Assembly: GCF_000247815.1 (NCBI RefSeq)
Contig: NC_021678.1
Span: forward strand, 9,694,371 to 9,758,370
Direction of reading: 5' to 3'
Length of the DNA: 64,000 nt
DNA from: Ficedula albicollis
Lineage: Eukaryota > Chordata > Aves > Passeriformes > Muscicapidae
Below the pieces are notes generated by a model. That model had not been told where the DNA came from and did no database searches. It saw only the letters and a list, made by a program, of their open reading frames with translations. The position numbers were made by a program, and so were the translations under genes. The first letter of the stretch is position 1. Each line of letters starts with the position of its first letter. Below, one piece after another: positions 53,420 to 64,000 of the stretch.

Positions 53420-54324
53420 AACTTTCTTCTAAAAATGCTGACAAGAATATGCGGTTTTGTGTTTGTGTAAAGCTTGCAAGAATCCAGTGACTTCATTCAG
53501 AGGAGTCGCCAAACACCTGTATTTCCTCTAGAAAACAGTGGGAGCTGCAGAAAAGGAGTTTGTCTTCTGAAAAAAAATTCCCCTCTGCACAATGCAGTAG
53601 CTGCTTCAGTGCTGCCAATGATTTTGGTGCTTAGAGAATCTTTTCTATGCAGGTCGATCAGCAGAAGGCACAGAAGCCCTCCTTCAGTTTTTATTCTAAC
53701 CCTTCTCCCCATTAGTTATAGCTACTGACACATTTCAGCTTCCAGATCTACAAATAATAATCAAGCCCACCATATAAATGAAAAAGTTGTTTAGGTGCCT
53801 TTCCACAAAGATGAAATTAAAACTTCTCCATTAAAAAAATACAAATCATCTAATCCTCACCACTAACCTAAGGTTAGTAGAGAAGCTTAGTTAAACATAT
53901 GCAGTAATTTTCTTAATCAGCCAGCACTTCAGAAAGACAGATGCTTCTGTTTATGTTGGTCTATTATCAAGTCCTTTGGTGTCTGAATAATTCTTACGCC
54001 TATCCTGAAATTTCATTTGCATAAATTTCTTCTGTATTATTCTGCCTTTTGTGACAGATAGTACAAGTATTTTTATTTGGTTGGTTGGCTTATCCTTATT
54101 GGCCTTGAGAATCACAGTATTTTGTGCATTTCCTGTATCTTTTATCCAACTGTGGTGATCAAAAATTAGGAATAATTACATCACGCGTATGAAAATCAAA
54201 AGCTGTATAAGAATTAATTCTGGTCTTGAAACTTGTGCAGGAAACCCACTGCTGTATCTGTTTTTTTATTTACCAAATGTCCTCTGTTAGAGCTTTCTAG
54301 AGAGGCTTATGCAAACAATGTAAA
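53420..54324. other. Non-coding stretch, nothing recognised
   Basis: Unique DNA between the LTR and the next CR1. No gene signature. Confidence 0.55.
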
Positions 54325-54800
54325 TCACAGGCTGGCTGAGGCTGCCAGGGACCTCTGGAGGTCATTTGTTCCAGCACTCCACTCCAGCAGGGCCAGCTAC
54401 AGCTGGCTATGCAGGACCATGTCCAGAATGCTTCTGGGTATTGCCAAGCATGAAACCTCCACACCCTCTCTGGACAGCCTGTGCCAGTGCTCAGTCACCC
54501 TCACAGCCAAGGGTTTCCTGATGTTCAGACAAAAATCTCCCGTTTCAGTCTGCACCCATGGCCTTCAGGGCACCCCTGAAAACCTCTCACTCCTCTCTGC
54601 ACCTTCCCTTCAGGTATTTACACACACTGAGATTCCCCTGAGCCTTCTCTTCTCCAGGCTGAACGAGCCCAGATGTCTCAGATGTTTCCTAATGGGACAG
54701 ATGCTGCAGTCCCTTAATAACCTTCATGGCTCTTTGTTGTGCTCTCTCCACTGTGTCCACAGCTCTTGTGCTGAGAAGTCCAGAACTGGACACAGCACTG
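54325..54800 (-). mobile_element. CR1 LINE fragment, minus strand (best preserved)
   Basis: Antisense CR1 phrases run in order over about 475 bp: 'gccagggacctctggaggtc', 'gcaggaccatgtccagaatg', 'cctctctggacagcctgtgc', 'cagtgctcagtcaccctcac', 'tttcctgatgttcagac', 'ccttcaggtatttacacaca', 'ccttctcttctccaggctga' and 'cagaactggacacagcac'. The extreme 3' terminal repeat is missing at the left end. The 207-codon plus-strand frame at 54233-54856 is antisense to CR1 and is not a gene. Confidence 0.95.
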
Positions 54801-54915
54801 TAGGGGAGGCATCACCAATGCAGATTAGAGAGGATGGAGCAGCTCAATGCTGCTAAACTCTAGGGGAGGCATCACCAGTGCAGATTAGAGAGGATGGAGC
54901 AGCTCAATGCTGCTA
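54801..54915. repeat. Tandem duplication, 60-bp period, at the CR1 5' side
   Basis: Copies 54801-54855 and 54861-54915 start 'taggggaggcatcacc' and end 'caatgctgcta', with one A/G difference. The sequence is itself CR1-like ('gaggcctcacca' region), so CR1 similarity continues into copy 1. Confidence 0.95.
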
Positions 54916-57284
54916 CTTGTCACATATATCTAAGTTATATAATATCAGAACAGCTAGGGCAGAAATATGAATGCTACAACTTTGCATCTGAATTCATCAA
55001 CATTGCCTAACAACAAAACCCTTAAGAAAAAAAGGGTGAAACAATACAGATCTTGCTCCATAATATGTAGGTTTCATAGGTAAGAGTCTTCCATATTTAT
55101 ATTTTTGTGTCTGGTTAAAATGATTAGTTACCCCAAATTAATTGTTCTCTGTTATTGATTGAAAGAAAGACTGAGGACTCAATTACTATGATTTTAATTT
55201 CTCTTAATGGTTCTGGTCATCAGATAGACCAAGTTTCGACTCTATTGGCTTCACACATATAAAAAAGGCTTTCCTTCATATCCTTACGTTAAGTGCATTT
55301 CACACAAAGCATCACTGTGACAATCTAAAACTGAACAAGATTTTAGAAACCTTCATAGCAATAGCAATGATTTATTTTTTGACTATGCTCTCTTCAGCAA
55401 CAGGATGCTGACTGCCATGTTTTTCATCTTTTCTATAATGTTCTAGTGAAAGTGTGAAAAAATGCAAAAAACTTTATTAAGAAAAGAACTTAATCTTTTT
55501 TCTGTTTTCCACATCCCATTCTTTTATTTCTCTTACTAAAAATACAAGCCACAGCCACTCTTAAGTAAAGCAGTAAATCAGGAGAGCTGTGCAAAATTTA
55601 GCTGAGTCTAGATTTGGACAAATTACTCAAGCTTCCTTCCATATTGAACTGCCATGACCCTGTTAGTATAATATCAGCTCCCTGTTTATCTGTTTTAGGA
55701 AAAATCTCAGTTGGCATCCAGCATGCAAGCAATTTTCCCCCCTTCCACTGAGTGGCTATTTAAGAAACACAAATAACAATAGAATGACAATCCATTTCTG
55801 TCTATTATTTGAGCCATGAGTAAAGTGAAATAAATATACAGTAGAGTGACTAGGCTGCACAAGCAAGATTACACAATGCAAGGGTGGTATCAATGTTCCT
55901 TGGCCAGGATTTATCAGGTGCTCCAAAACAATTAGTCTTAGAGAACAGGTTTCCCATGTCCCTGAAGTCAACTAATTAATAGATTATCAAACCCCAAAAT
56001 ATGGGCTGTAGCTCATCAAATTACCTACTAGCACTCCCTGAAGTCAACTAATAGATTATCAAACCCCAAAATATGGGCTGTAGCTCATCAAATTACCTAC
56101 TAGCAGTAATTATCTGGTAAAGATCTTCCAAGTCTTGTTGCACTGTCAGGCTTATGCCACAATTAACAGACAAAACTAGAACTACTTATTACAGCTATTA
56201 CTCTCAGGACCAAGGGGGTGTTCTGTGACCAAAACTTACCTGAATCAACCCCATTTTCCCTTTTGTCTTTCAGAGAGCTCTGGCTAGAGCCATCACTAGC
56301 CTACTGCACAATCCTCACTATAAACAATGGTGTTCTGCAATATAACAAAGGATTCTTGAAATATTTGAGCTTAAGGACTAACAAAGCTGTTGAACATATT
56401 GACTCTGTCATAGAAGCTAATACAAACTTATGTGTCTCTATTGAGAATCATTACAGCATCTTAACTCGTAACACACATTTCTATATTCAAAGTATAGAAT
56501 ACATTCTAGAATCTTCTTGTTTAAAAGGTGCTGTAAACACGTAAGACATTGCTACATGGCTCACCAGCCTTCATATTTTACCAGTGCCTAGTACTGCCTT
56601 CTCTTTATCTCTACATACAGTACAGAAAATGCAAAAGAAACAAATTCCTTCCAGCCTTCAGCTTTAAAAACTAACTCACATTAAAATGTGACACTGACTT
56701 GTAGTAGAGCAAGCCAGGTGAAACAAACTGCTCTAGCCAGGCTTTGACAGACAGCTTCAATCAGCCTACTTATCCTCCATGTGGAAGGAGTAATCCAGGC
56801 TGCTGCCAGCTGCTTCCCCAAAAGGTTCTTCCTCATTCTGTACATCACTATTGCTACGGCAACAACTCATTCAGTAGAAGTCCACTGTGAAACATGTTGA
56901 AGACAGATAAGGGTGTGGGAAATGTGCTTCTTGCCTCTATTTGTACCATTCTGCTCCTTCTCACAGTCCTGGTAGCACAGAGTAACTGCTGTTGCAGTCT
57001 GAAACTCAGGCAGAGGCTGCAGAGTTGACTTTGGATCATCAGCAAAAATTCTACCCCAGCTTGCAACAGCTGGAGATGGCACAGATCCACTGTGTCTGGG
57101 AGCACAGCACCATGCAAGGTAAAGGTCAGGCCACACAGGGACCTGTACTTGCCAAAATAGGCAAGGCTTCCTCTCCTGATCAAAAGGAAGCTGTCACCAA
57201 TCCCATAAGGGACACATATGCCTTCGTTTTTATTGTGGCTTTTTTAATTTTATCACAGAACCTTTTCTGCTCAGATCTTTCCTT
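54916..57284. other. Non-coding stretch with one duplication
   Basis: No exon or RNA gene recognised. The duplication at 55959 is the only structured element. Overlapping frames near 56854-57426 on both strands show no family features. Confidence 0.5.
55959..56105. repeat. Tandem duplication, 76-bp period
   Basis: Copy 1 (55959-56033) and copy 2 (56035-56105) share 'tccctgaagtcaacta' to 'ttacctactagca'. Copy 1 has four extra bases (an 'atta' or 'ttaa' expansion). Confidence 0.95.
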
Positions 57285-57480
57285 TAAAGGAAAAAAAGAA
57301 CCAAGCAAGTCCCCACCAAAAAAACCCAAAAAAACCAAAAAACCAAAAAAACAGAAAAAGCAAAAAACAAGCAAAAAACCGCAAAACAAACACCAAAATA
57401 AACAACAAAGAAAGCCCCTCAAATAAAAACCAAAATACCCCAGACAACTAGAAAACCAACCAACCAAAAAACCGCCCACA
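57285..57480. repeat. A/C-rich low-complexity tract, about 195 bp
   Basis: A runs interrupted by CC, CCC and occasional G, with no fixed period. It yields a lysine-rich open frame on the plus strand and a Phe/Leu/Cys-rich one on the minus strand, both by-products of composition. Confidence 0.9.
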
Positions 57481-60224
57481 AAAGTAGCCCCCAGCATATA
57501 AAATATCTACTGCATAAACTGCAGTGGTATAAATATTCTACAGCAGAACAGAGATCAAAGGTTGCTGCAAGTAAGTCCAATGGAGCCTGCTTAGAGTTCA
57601 TGCCAATACTCAGAATTACTTAGAGAAGGCCTAGTCACTCTACACTGACACCCTCCCATTTTCACAACAGTGCTTTATAAATCTTTACTCTCCCTGCAGT
57701 CCTCCTCTGACACGTTGTCTGCAGCTGTCTGCTCCCAAACACGTGCAAACACGACATCCTGTGAAGCTGTTAGGGATGTGAGCAGCAGAGTGGGATGAGA
57801 TGCTGTCAGGGCTCATCCCTGACGTGCTGGGGACATCATCTCCCCTCTCTCCTGCAGGGCAGGTCCTGTGGCACAGCTCACCCCAGCAGAACCCCTCTGT
57901 GGTTAGTGAGGAGAAACAGCCTGCTTTTGGTGATTCATTAAAGACTTGAGGATGGTTAATTTACCTACTCTAAAATCACCCATTTCTTTCCTCTCAGTAT
58001 ACAAATTGCAGACTTCCCAGGACAGACAGTATGTTCTCTGCACCATGCTAGGCACAAAAGGGCTTTTTGACACGGTGGTAGTAAGTAATAGTGATGGAGA
58101 GTGTCAGCTACAGTACCAACGAAGCAGTAACAAGCCATCCTGACAACCTGGATAAAAATACCACTAAATCAGAAGACCACTTCCCTGTGGCAATGAGTCT
58201 AAACTAACTGGGTGTTCCCTGCTGAACTTTTATGGAGATCAAACTGTGCTGAAAGACACCATGTGAGTCAGACAATAATTCCTCCAAATATACTTTGCAG
58301 CATCGCTGTGCTGAAAGACACCATGTGAGTCAGCCAATAATTCCTCCAAATATACTTTGCAGCATCCTATCTTCTTTAACATCCACTCTAACACTTTCTG
58401 TCATCTTATTTCCTCAATCATGATAATTTTCCTCTCAAAAAAATTTACGGATTCACGTTCTTTTTTCCCCCAGGTAACTTCAGATTGTTTGAATTTTTAT
58501 TTTGCCTTAGAATTTTCTTCCCTTAGAGACAAAGAAATGTTAAAAGTACATCTTTACTGCTTTTATAGTATTTTATTTTGCATTTTAATGTTTCTTTTTT
58601 TGTAATTTTCTTTTTCTGATTTTAGCAAAAAAAAAAATATCTCTTAAAAAGATTTTTTCCCCTCAAATGTGGAAATTCATCAGTACTTGCAAATAAGCTG
58701 AAGCATTTTAAGAATTGAGAGGGTTTTTTAAAGAAATGTAATAATTTATCCTGATAGCAATTATTATCTTCCATTAAGGAAATATTAAAGGGTTCTAATA
58801 TACAGCTTTAGATGCAATAATCTGTAAAATCCTTAGATGGCATAAATTTGCTTAATGCCACTGAAATAAATGAACCTGCACAAATTTCCACCAGTAAAAT
58901 CTTGGGATTTAAATTTTTTATAGTGCAGCTTGCTGGCCAACAGCAACAGTTGTTGGAATTAAAGATTCTCTGCATCAGAATATCAGAATATAATCAGCAA
59001 TTCTGAAGCAATGTTAAAAGCAGAATCTAAAATAACTGTCAGGGTATTGCCTTTTTGCATTATTCATACCATTATCAAAGAGTAAAGTCTAAAAAAAAAA
59101 AAAAAACTAAAAAATTAGCACTGTAAAACTGCGTCTCGTGTATCCTCTTTCAGCTCTTTCCCGTTTTTCATGAATGGAATATCACATAATCTTTAAAAAT
59201 CTGTTCAGGGAAATCATAACAAAGCTGACTCATATTCTCAGATACACATTTAGTGGCTGTACCTTGTCATAATCCTAAAGACTACAAATGATTGGTCCTC
59301 AAGGGAACTCCTTCCTCTCTGACAAATTCTTAGCATTAAGACACCAGTGGGTTTCTTTTTCTAGATCAGTTCTGGGTTTTATTCTTGTTCCTTTTTATAT
59401 TCTTGAAAACAAAAGGAAACATTGTGTTGATGCGACCTTGGTGTTTTCTGTGTTACAGAGAGGGATGCATTTGTACAAAATCAAATTTCCCAAAAAGGAA
59501 AACATCATTCTCGGTTCTGACGGATCTTGCAGCTACAAATACCTCTATGTTGTAAGGTAGTCATTAAGCACATGATGCACAGACATTTTTGCTTTGTCTG
59601 GGCAGGGGTGGTGGGAAGGAATGACGGGGGTGTGTGTGGGTATGTAGTTTTTCCAGCCACCTGGGATGTCAATTGGTTCTATTTTTTGTTCTATTTTATA
59701 TCCAAATAGCTTTGTTGTGATCCACCTGTGAAAACATCCACTGTCTAAAGTTCCACTGGTGTTCTTTTCCTCCCTTGTCCAGCTTTGACCAGTTTCCTAA
59801 ATGCACCACAGCCTACGGTGTGCAAGAGAAGCTCTCTCTGCTCTCTGCATTTTATGCCAGGCTTATCACCAGCAGCTTTCTGTTGTTCTTCTGATTTGTT
59901 CCAAGATTTGTTACTAATCACAGCCAGGACATTCTGTTGTCATGTCACTGGATTCCCTCCTAGCTCTTAAATTTCTCACCTGACTGAGCACACACATGGA
60001 AGACTCACTGTGTTGAGCAAACATATAATGTTTTTCCTGACTTCATGTTATTGTCCAAATGATCTAAAAAAAATGTTTGCCTTGCTTCCTGTTCTGAGGA
60101 CTCTAACAAATGTATGTAATGTCACACAGGAACTTCCAATAGAGATATTTGGGTCAGGCTTGCAATGCTGAAAGGACGATAAAACTGTTAAAAAGAACAG
60201 AAGACTCAAGCCTTTCTTACTGCA
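57481..60224. other. Non-coding stretch with one duplication
   Basis: No gene signature recognised. A GC-richer patch lies at about 57700-57920 and the 62-bp duplication at 58244. A/T homopolymers lie near 58630 and 59093. Confidence 0.5.
58244..58366. repeat. Tandem duplication, 62-bp period
   Basis: Copies 58244-58304 and 58306-58366 ('ctgtgctgaaagacacc' to 'tttgcagcatc') differ at one base (A/C) and are separated by one G. Confidence 0.97.
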
Positions 60225-60448
60225 TTAAAGGAAGAAATCCTCTGCTGTGTGGGTGTAAAGCACTGGAGCAAGCTGCCTTGAGATCTTGTGGATGCCTCAT
60301 CCCTGGGAGTGTTCCAAGGTCAGGCTGGACAGGGGTTTGAGGAACCTGGTCAAGCTGGAGGTGTCCCTGCCCACGGCAAGGGAAGGGAGGGTAGCACTAG
60401 ATGATCTTTAAGGTCCCTTCTAACCCAAACCATTCCATGAGTCTGACT
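60225..60448 (+). mobile_element. CR1 LINE 3' end fragment, plus strand
   Basis: Sense CR1 phrases occur in order: 'aagcactggagcaagctgcc', 'cttgtggatgcctcatccct', 'aggctggacaggg', 'ggtgtccctgcccacggc', 'ctagatgatctttaaggtcc' and 'aacccaaaccattccatgag'. It ends in the expected CR1 terminus, with only a decayed 'attccatgagtctg' and no poly(A). It is 5'-truncated and non-coding. Confidence 0.95.
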
Positions 60449-63400
60449 GTAGCTGCTCTATCTACTTGCCTCCTGGAACTTCTAGGTGGCCTTTCAGTCA
60501 AGAAATACCCCTTTAGCCTTTTTTTGTGTATGGCTGCAGTCAGAGGGCTGCATAATGAATCAAATTAAATCTCAAGCTGTATCTGGTACACTCATAGCCT
60601 GTGACTGAATGAGAACTCCTGCAGTGATCCATTATACCTAGCAAAGTCCACTGTATCCTGTATTCCATTAGATGTTCAGTTACAAACTACTCCCCTGGAC
60701 TTTTTATGAAGTAGGGGAATTAACAAAATGTAATCACAGAATGACCTGAACATGCTGCACATACTGGGTCCCAACTCATTCCCCTCCTTCCTGATTTGAT
60801 AAGGACGAAGAATTCTCTGAAGTTCTGATGAATTTTAAACCCACTAAAGCTTTCTTGCAAGCTTTAAGCCTGACCAACACATGCCCTGGGCACCAGTTAG
60901 ACAGGACATTTTGCATATTTTATTTTGCTTTCAGAAATATGACTTCACATACAGAAAAACCCAGGCAGTGCCTGTCTGGCTGGGACTGGATTATTCACCA
61001 GTGTCAATAGGAGAACTGTAAACTTCAAGGCGCCTTTAAAATTATGCAGGCTCCCCTAAGGAAACTCGGAGAAGTGTCACTACTTTCAGGGACTAGAAAG
61101 TTCAGGATATCCTAGTGCTAAGATAAAGCCTGAAGTGGGTTTCCTAGACACTCACAAAAAAGATGCTCCCAATTCTGTGTACCTTCCCCAAGCTACAGGG
61201 GGTGGCTCTGAAACACCAGCACTCCAAGGCTGGAACATCTTTCACATTGAGATACACTGATGAGCAGGTGCAGCAGAAGACCCAAAGCAGAATCCATTGT
61301 GTAACCCACCAAGCACTGCAGAATCTGAATCCAGTCAAACTCCCTACAAAATGGTATCTAATCCTAGATCACAGAGTACCAATGAATTTGATATGCTAAT
61401 ATTTTGCCAGCATGGAGCTGATGACACAGGCATATTTTAATGAAATGGATGCTGCAATGTTCACACATAAGAGGACTTGCTATTCCTATTTCTCAGAGTT
61501 TTGCATACAAAGAATTTTAATACATATGCATAATGCCCTCCATATTCAACTTCTAGCCAAAATGTACTTTAAAAAATTCAATACATGTATTTTATTCAAG
61601 TGATCTACTCCAGATAATAGAACTGAGGCCAGCAACAGTCTAATTTCCAGGTGGAAAGTGTTATTAGCATTTCTGAACTAACTCAGATAGTACATTAAGC
61701 TACATTCTAAACAAGTCAGTGGTAAAATTTTATCTTAAATACGTGTACAGTTTGGTTCTGGAGGAAAATTGCTTTGAGGGAAGCAACAAATTTTATCTGT
61801 AGGAAGCTAGTTCTGGAGGAAAATTGCTTCAAGGGAAGCAACAAATTTTATCTGTAGGAAGCTGGTGCATGGTACAGCTGCTAGGAGGGAGACTGTCAGG
61901 ACAACAGCATCTCTCCCTTTGCTTTAAAGGACAATTAGAAATAATGTTCTGACTTTGAGCAAGTCCATGGTCCTGTCCCCTCATACTGTTTTGCATCGTT
62001 ACAGGAGAGATATGAAACATTTCTTGCACTGTTACATACAATAATCAAAGTGGCAGAAGTCTGTTATGGAAACTGAACATAGGTAAAATATAGCTGAATA
62101 ATCACCTATTTCCTTACCACTTCAGTGCAGTGGTAAGGATATGAGGCAAAACCAGTTTTATGGTGATTTTTTCCTAACAACTTACAAGAAAAATTATCAA
62201 CCACCACACCACTTGCTTTGATACTGTAAAGATGTGCAGAACTGAGCTCCCTTTGACTTTGCAAAGCTTCTTTGAACTAAAGGTAGTGTAGCCCTTGAAC
62301 ACAGATGAGAAGCAGACAGTACTTGGTAAAACAGAGAAAATTGTGTTAAGAGTTTGCATTTTTTGTTTCTAGATTTTCAGCCAGAAGTAAATGCATTGGT
62401 TAGAAAATAATGAGTTGCTATTTCTTCGTTTCAAATTCAATGTTGATATTAATTTAACCCTTTTTTTCAGCAGTAAAGGTGGAATACATCAACTTCAGAG
62501 ACCCCTTTGCAACATTAACTGCTCCACAATTCACTGTTTTTTAATAAATATTGATATTTTCACCAGGTCACTATATTTAACTGAAATTGTTAGATTACAG
62601 ATTTTATACTGAAGAGACAGACAAAAAACAAAAAAGAAAGAAACATTTCCCACCTTGTGTTTCAGCAGCCCAGGCAATTTTTTCCTTAATTCTTGGCAAA
62701 TTATTTTCTACTCATTATCATGCAGGTTTTTCCCTGCCCGGAACTGCTGTGGTTTTGATTACCCTACCACACATTTCTTTGATGCTGTCTATTAAAACTG
62801 AGATTTTTTAAGATGTGTGCCCATATTGATAAAAAAGGACAAATTAGATAACTTTAAGTATCAGACTTAAATACTCAAGTTGCCAAAAGAATTGATGGAG
62901 TTTCCAACACCAGTGTATTCTCAATTGGTGACATAAGGCATCAGCAAGCAAGCCAGGGCCAGAAAAAGCAATAGGAAGACCTAGCCCCTCTCCACAAGAG
63001 CCTTAGCAATCAGACCCCTGTGAAATGTATCTCCTGTAAAAACTTTTTCTTCTCTTTTGTGTAGATTGTGGTTCTTGGGAATTCAAATACAAGAGGTTGT
63101 GTTTAGCCAGGGGAATGAAATGGCACTGCCCCAAAGCCATCCACAGTCTAGTTGGGATTCTTAGACTGAAAACTCTAATGCTTACTGTGTGGATAAATAC
63201 AAAATGAGCATTACATCCTCTAGATCAATTTTCTAATATTTTGATATGAAACTCTTTTTAGAAAAATATGAGTAAAATAATTTTAAATAGCTCAAGTCAA
63301 CTAAATTCTCAAATAACCTTGCTTATTTTTGAGATCATTAAAAGGAAGATAGTTCATTCTTACTGATTTCTACTGTCCTTGCAATTAAAAAAAAAAAAAT

Positions 63401-64000
63401 CCCTGAGCATCATGAATAGCAAAGTTTTCCTGTGAAGTTCCTGAAAAGACTTTAAAGGAAAGCAAATTTTTGCCTGTTCTGATGCACACAGTTACTCAGG
63501 CAAAGCTCAAAACCTTAAACATCACATGAAGTAAAAGAACAGGCACCTTACAAACATGTCTCATTTTTGGTTTCACAGCTGATCTTTGCAGATGACATAA
63601 ATGACAAGTGGTAGGTGGAACCATACTTTCTTAGATTTCTTATGATTCCATGCTGAAGTGCAACACACCCTTTTCCTGCACAGGCTGAGCACAATACATG
63701 TATCATGACACACTCCTCTGTAAACAATGTTACAGCTTTACATTACTTAAAATCTCTCTCTCTTTTTAAAATGCTATTTAAAAGATCAACTGCCTCCAAG
63801 GTGCCTCAGTCAGTAGCTTATTACTACTACTACTACTTTTTAAGTTTCAGATTCAATCTCTTTTTATATCACCGCATTCACAGGAGATAAGAAAAAAGGC
63901 TGAGAATTGAGTTTCAAAGGCTGAAACCGTCTATATTCAATTTTCTTTTGGTATGAATTCTCTAAAGTAAATGGCTATCTTGTGAGGGTAAAGAAGAAAA
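60449..64000. other. Non-coding stretch, nothing recognised
   Basis: AT-rich unique DNA. It holds the 55-bp duplication at 61755 and a short TAC run near 63822. No exon or RNA gene signature. Confidence 0.5.
61755..61864. repeat. Tandem duplication, 55-bp period
   Basis: Copies 61755-61809 and 61810-61864 ('gttctggaggaaaattgctt' to 'taggaagct') abut directly and differ at about three positions (TGA versus CAA in the middle, plus the last base). Confidence 0.95.

Noticed and set aside
54233..54856. 207-codon plus-strand open frame, longest in the window
   Set aside because: It lies antisense to a CR1 fragment and extends into the 60-bp tandem duplication. It has no independent family features.
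56854..57497. Overlapping frames of 105-144 codons on both strands
   Set aside because: The plus-strand frame ends in a lysine-rich tail encoded by the A/C-rich tract. The minus-strand Phe/Leu/Cys-rich frame is its complement.

Overview
The window looks like non-coding DNA from a bird, most likely a passerine. The evidence is several fragments of CR1, the dominant LINE of bird genomes (both full-orientation 3' ends without poly(A) and reverse-strand copies), an endogenous retrovirus LTR of a type I recognise from bird genomes, and AT-rich sequence without operons, ribosome-binding sites or long reading frames. I found no protein-coding exon, tRNA, rRNA or other RNA gene that I can support. 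The longest open frames either lie inside repeats (CR1, LTR, a pentanucleotide array, a G homopolymer) or have no family features and look like chance. The window is therefore intergenic or deep intronic; the sequence alone does not say which.

Layout: 1-3.4 kb, unique AT-rich DNA. 3.4-6.2 kb, a cluster of old CR1 pieces in both orientations with two short tandem duplications and a small 18-bp minisatellite. 6.2-28.8 kb, mostly unrecognised unique DNA with three small duplications or microsatellites and one A/C-rich tract. 28.8-31.8 kb, CR1 pieces around a large exact duplication (430-bp units). 34.0-36.9 kb, the most disturbed part: two abutting tandem duplications, a candidate solo LTR bracketed by two copies of a 172-bp flank, then a 255-base uninterrupted G run between two copies of a 495-bp segment. 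40.4-44.4 kb, four more tandem duplications, one of 471 bp. 48.0-49.3 kb, a candidate long LTR on the minus strand. 52.7-53.4 kb, a clear minus-strand avian ERV LTR interrupted by about 40 copies of a CCTCT pentamer. 54.3-54.9 kb, the best preserved minus-strand CR1. 60.2-60.45 kb, a plus-strand CR1 3' end. 60.5-64 kb, mostly unique AT-rich DNA.

What stands out is not a gene system but a structural pattern: seventeen direct-repeat pairs (periods 41 to 749 bp, many between 50 and 76 bp) whose copies differ by only zero to a few bases. They read either as a burst of recent head-to-tail duplications or, quite plausibly, as assembly errors in which two haplotypes were written one after the other. 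The G homopolymer between identical copies strongly suggests that at least that locus is an artefact. I did not see a convincing undescribed biological system.
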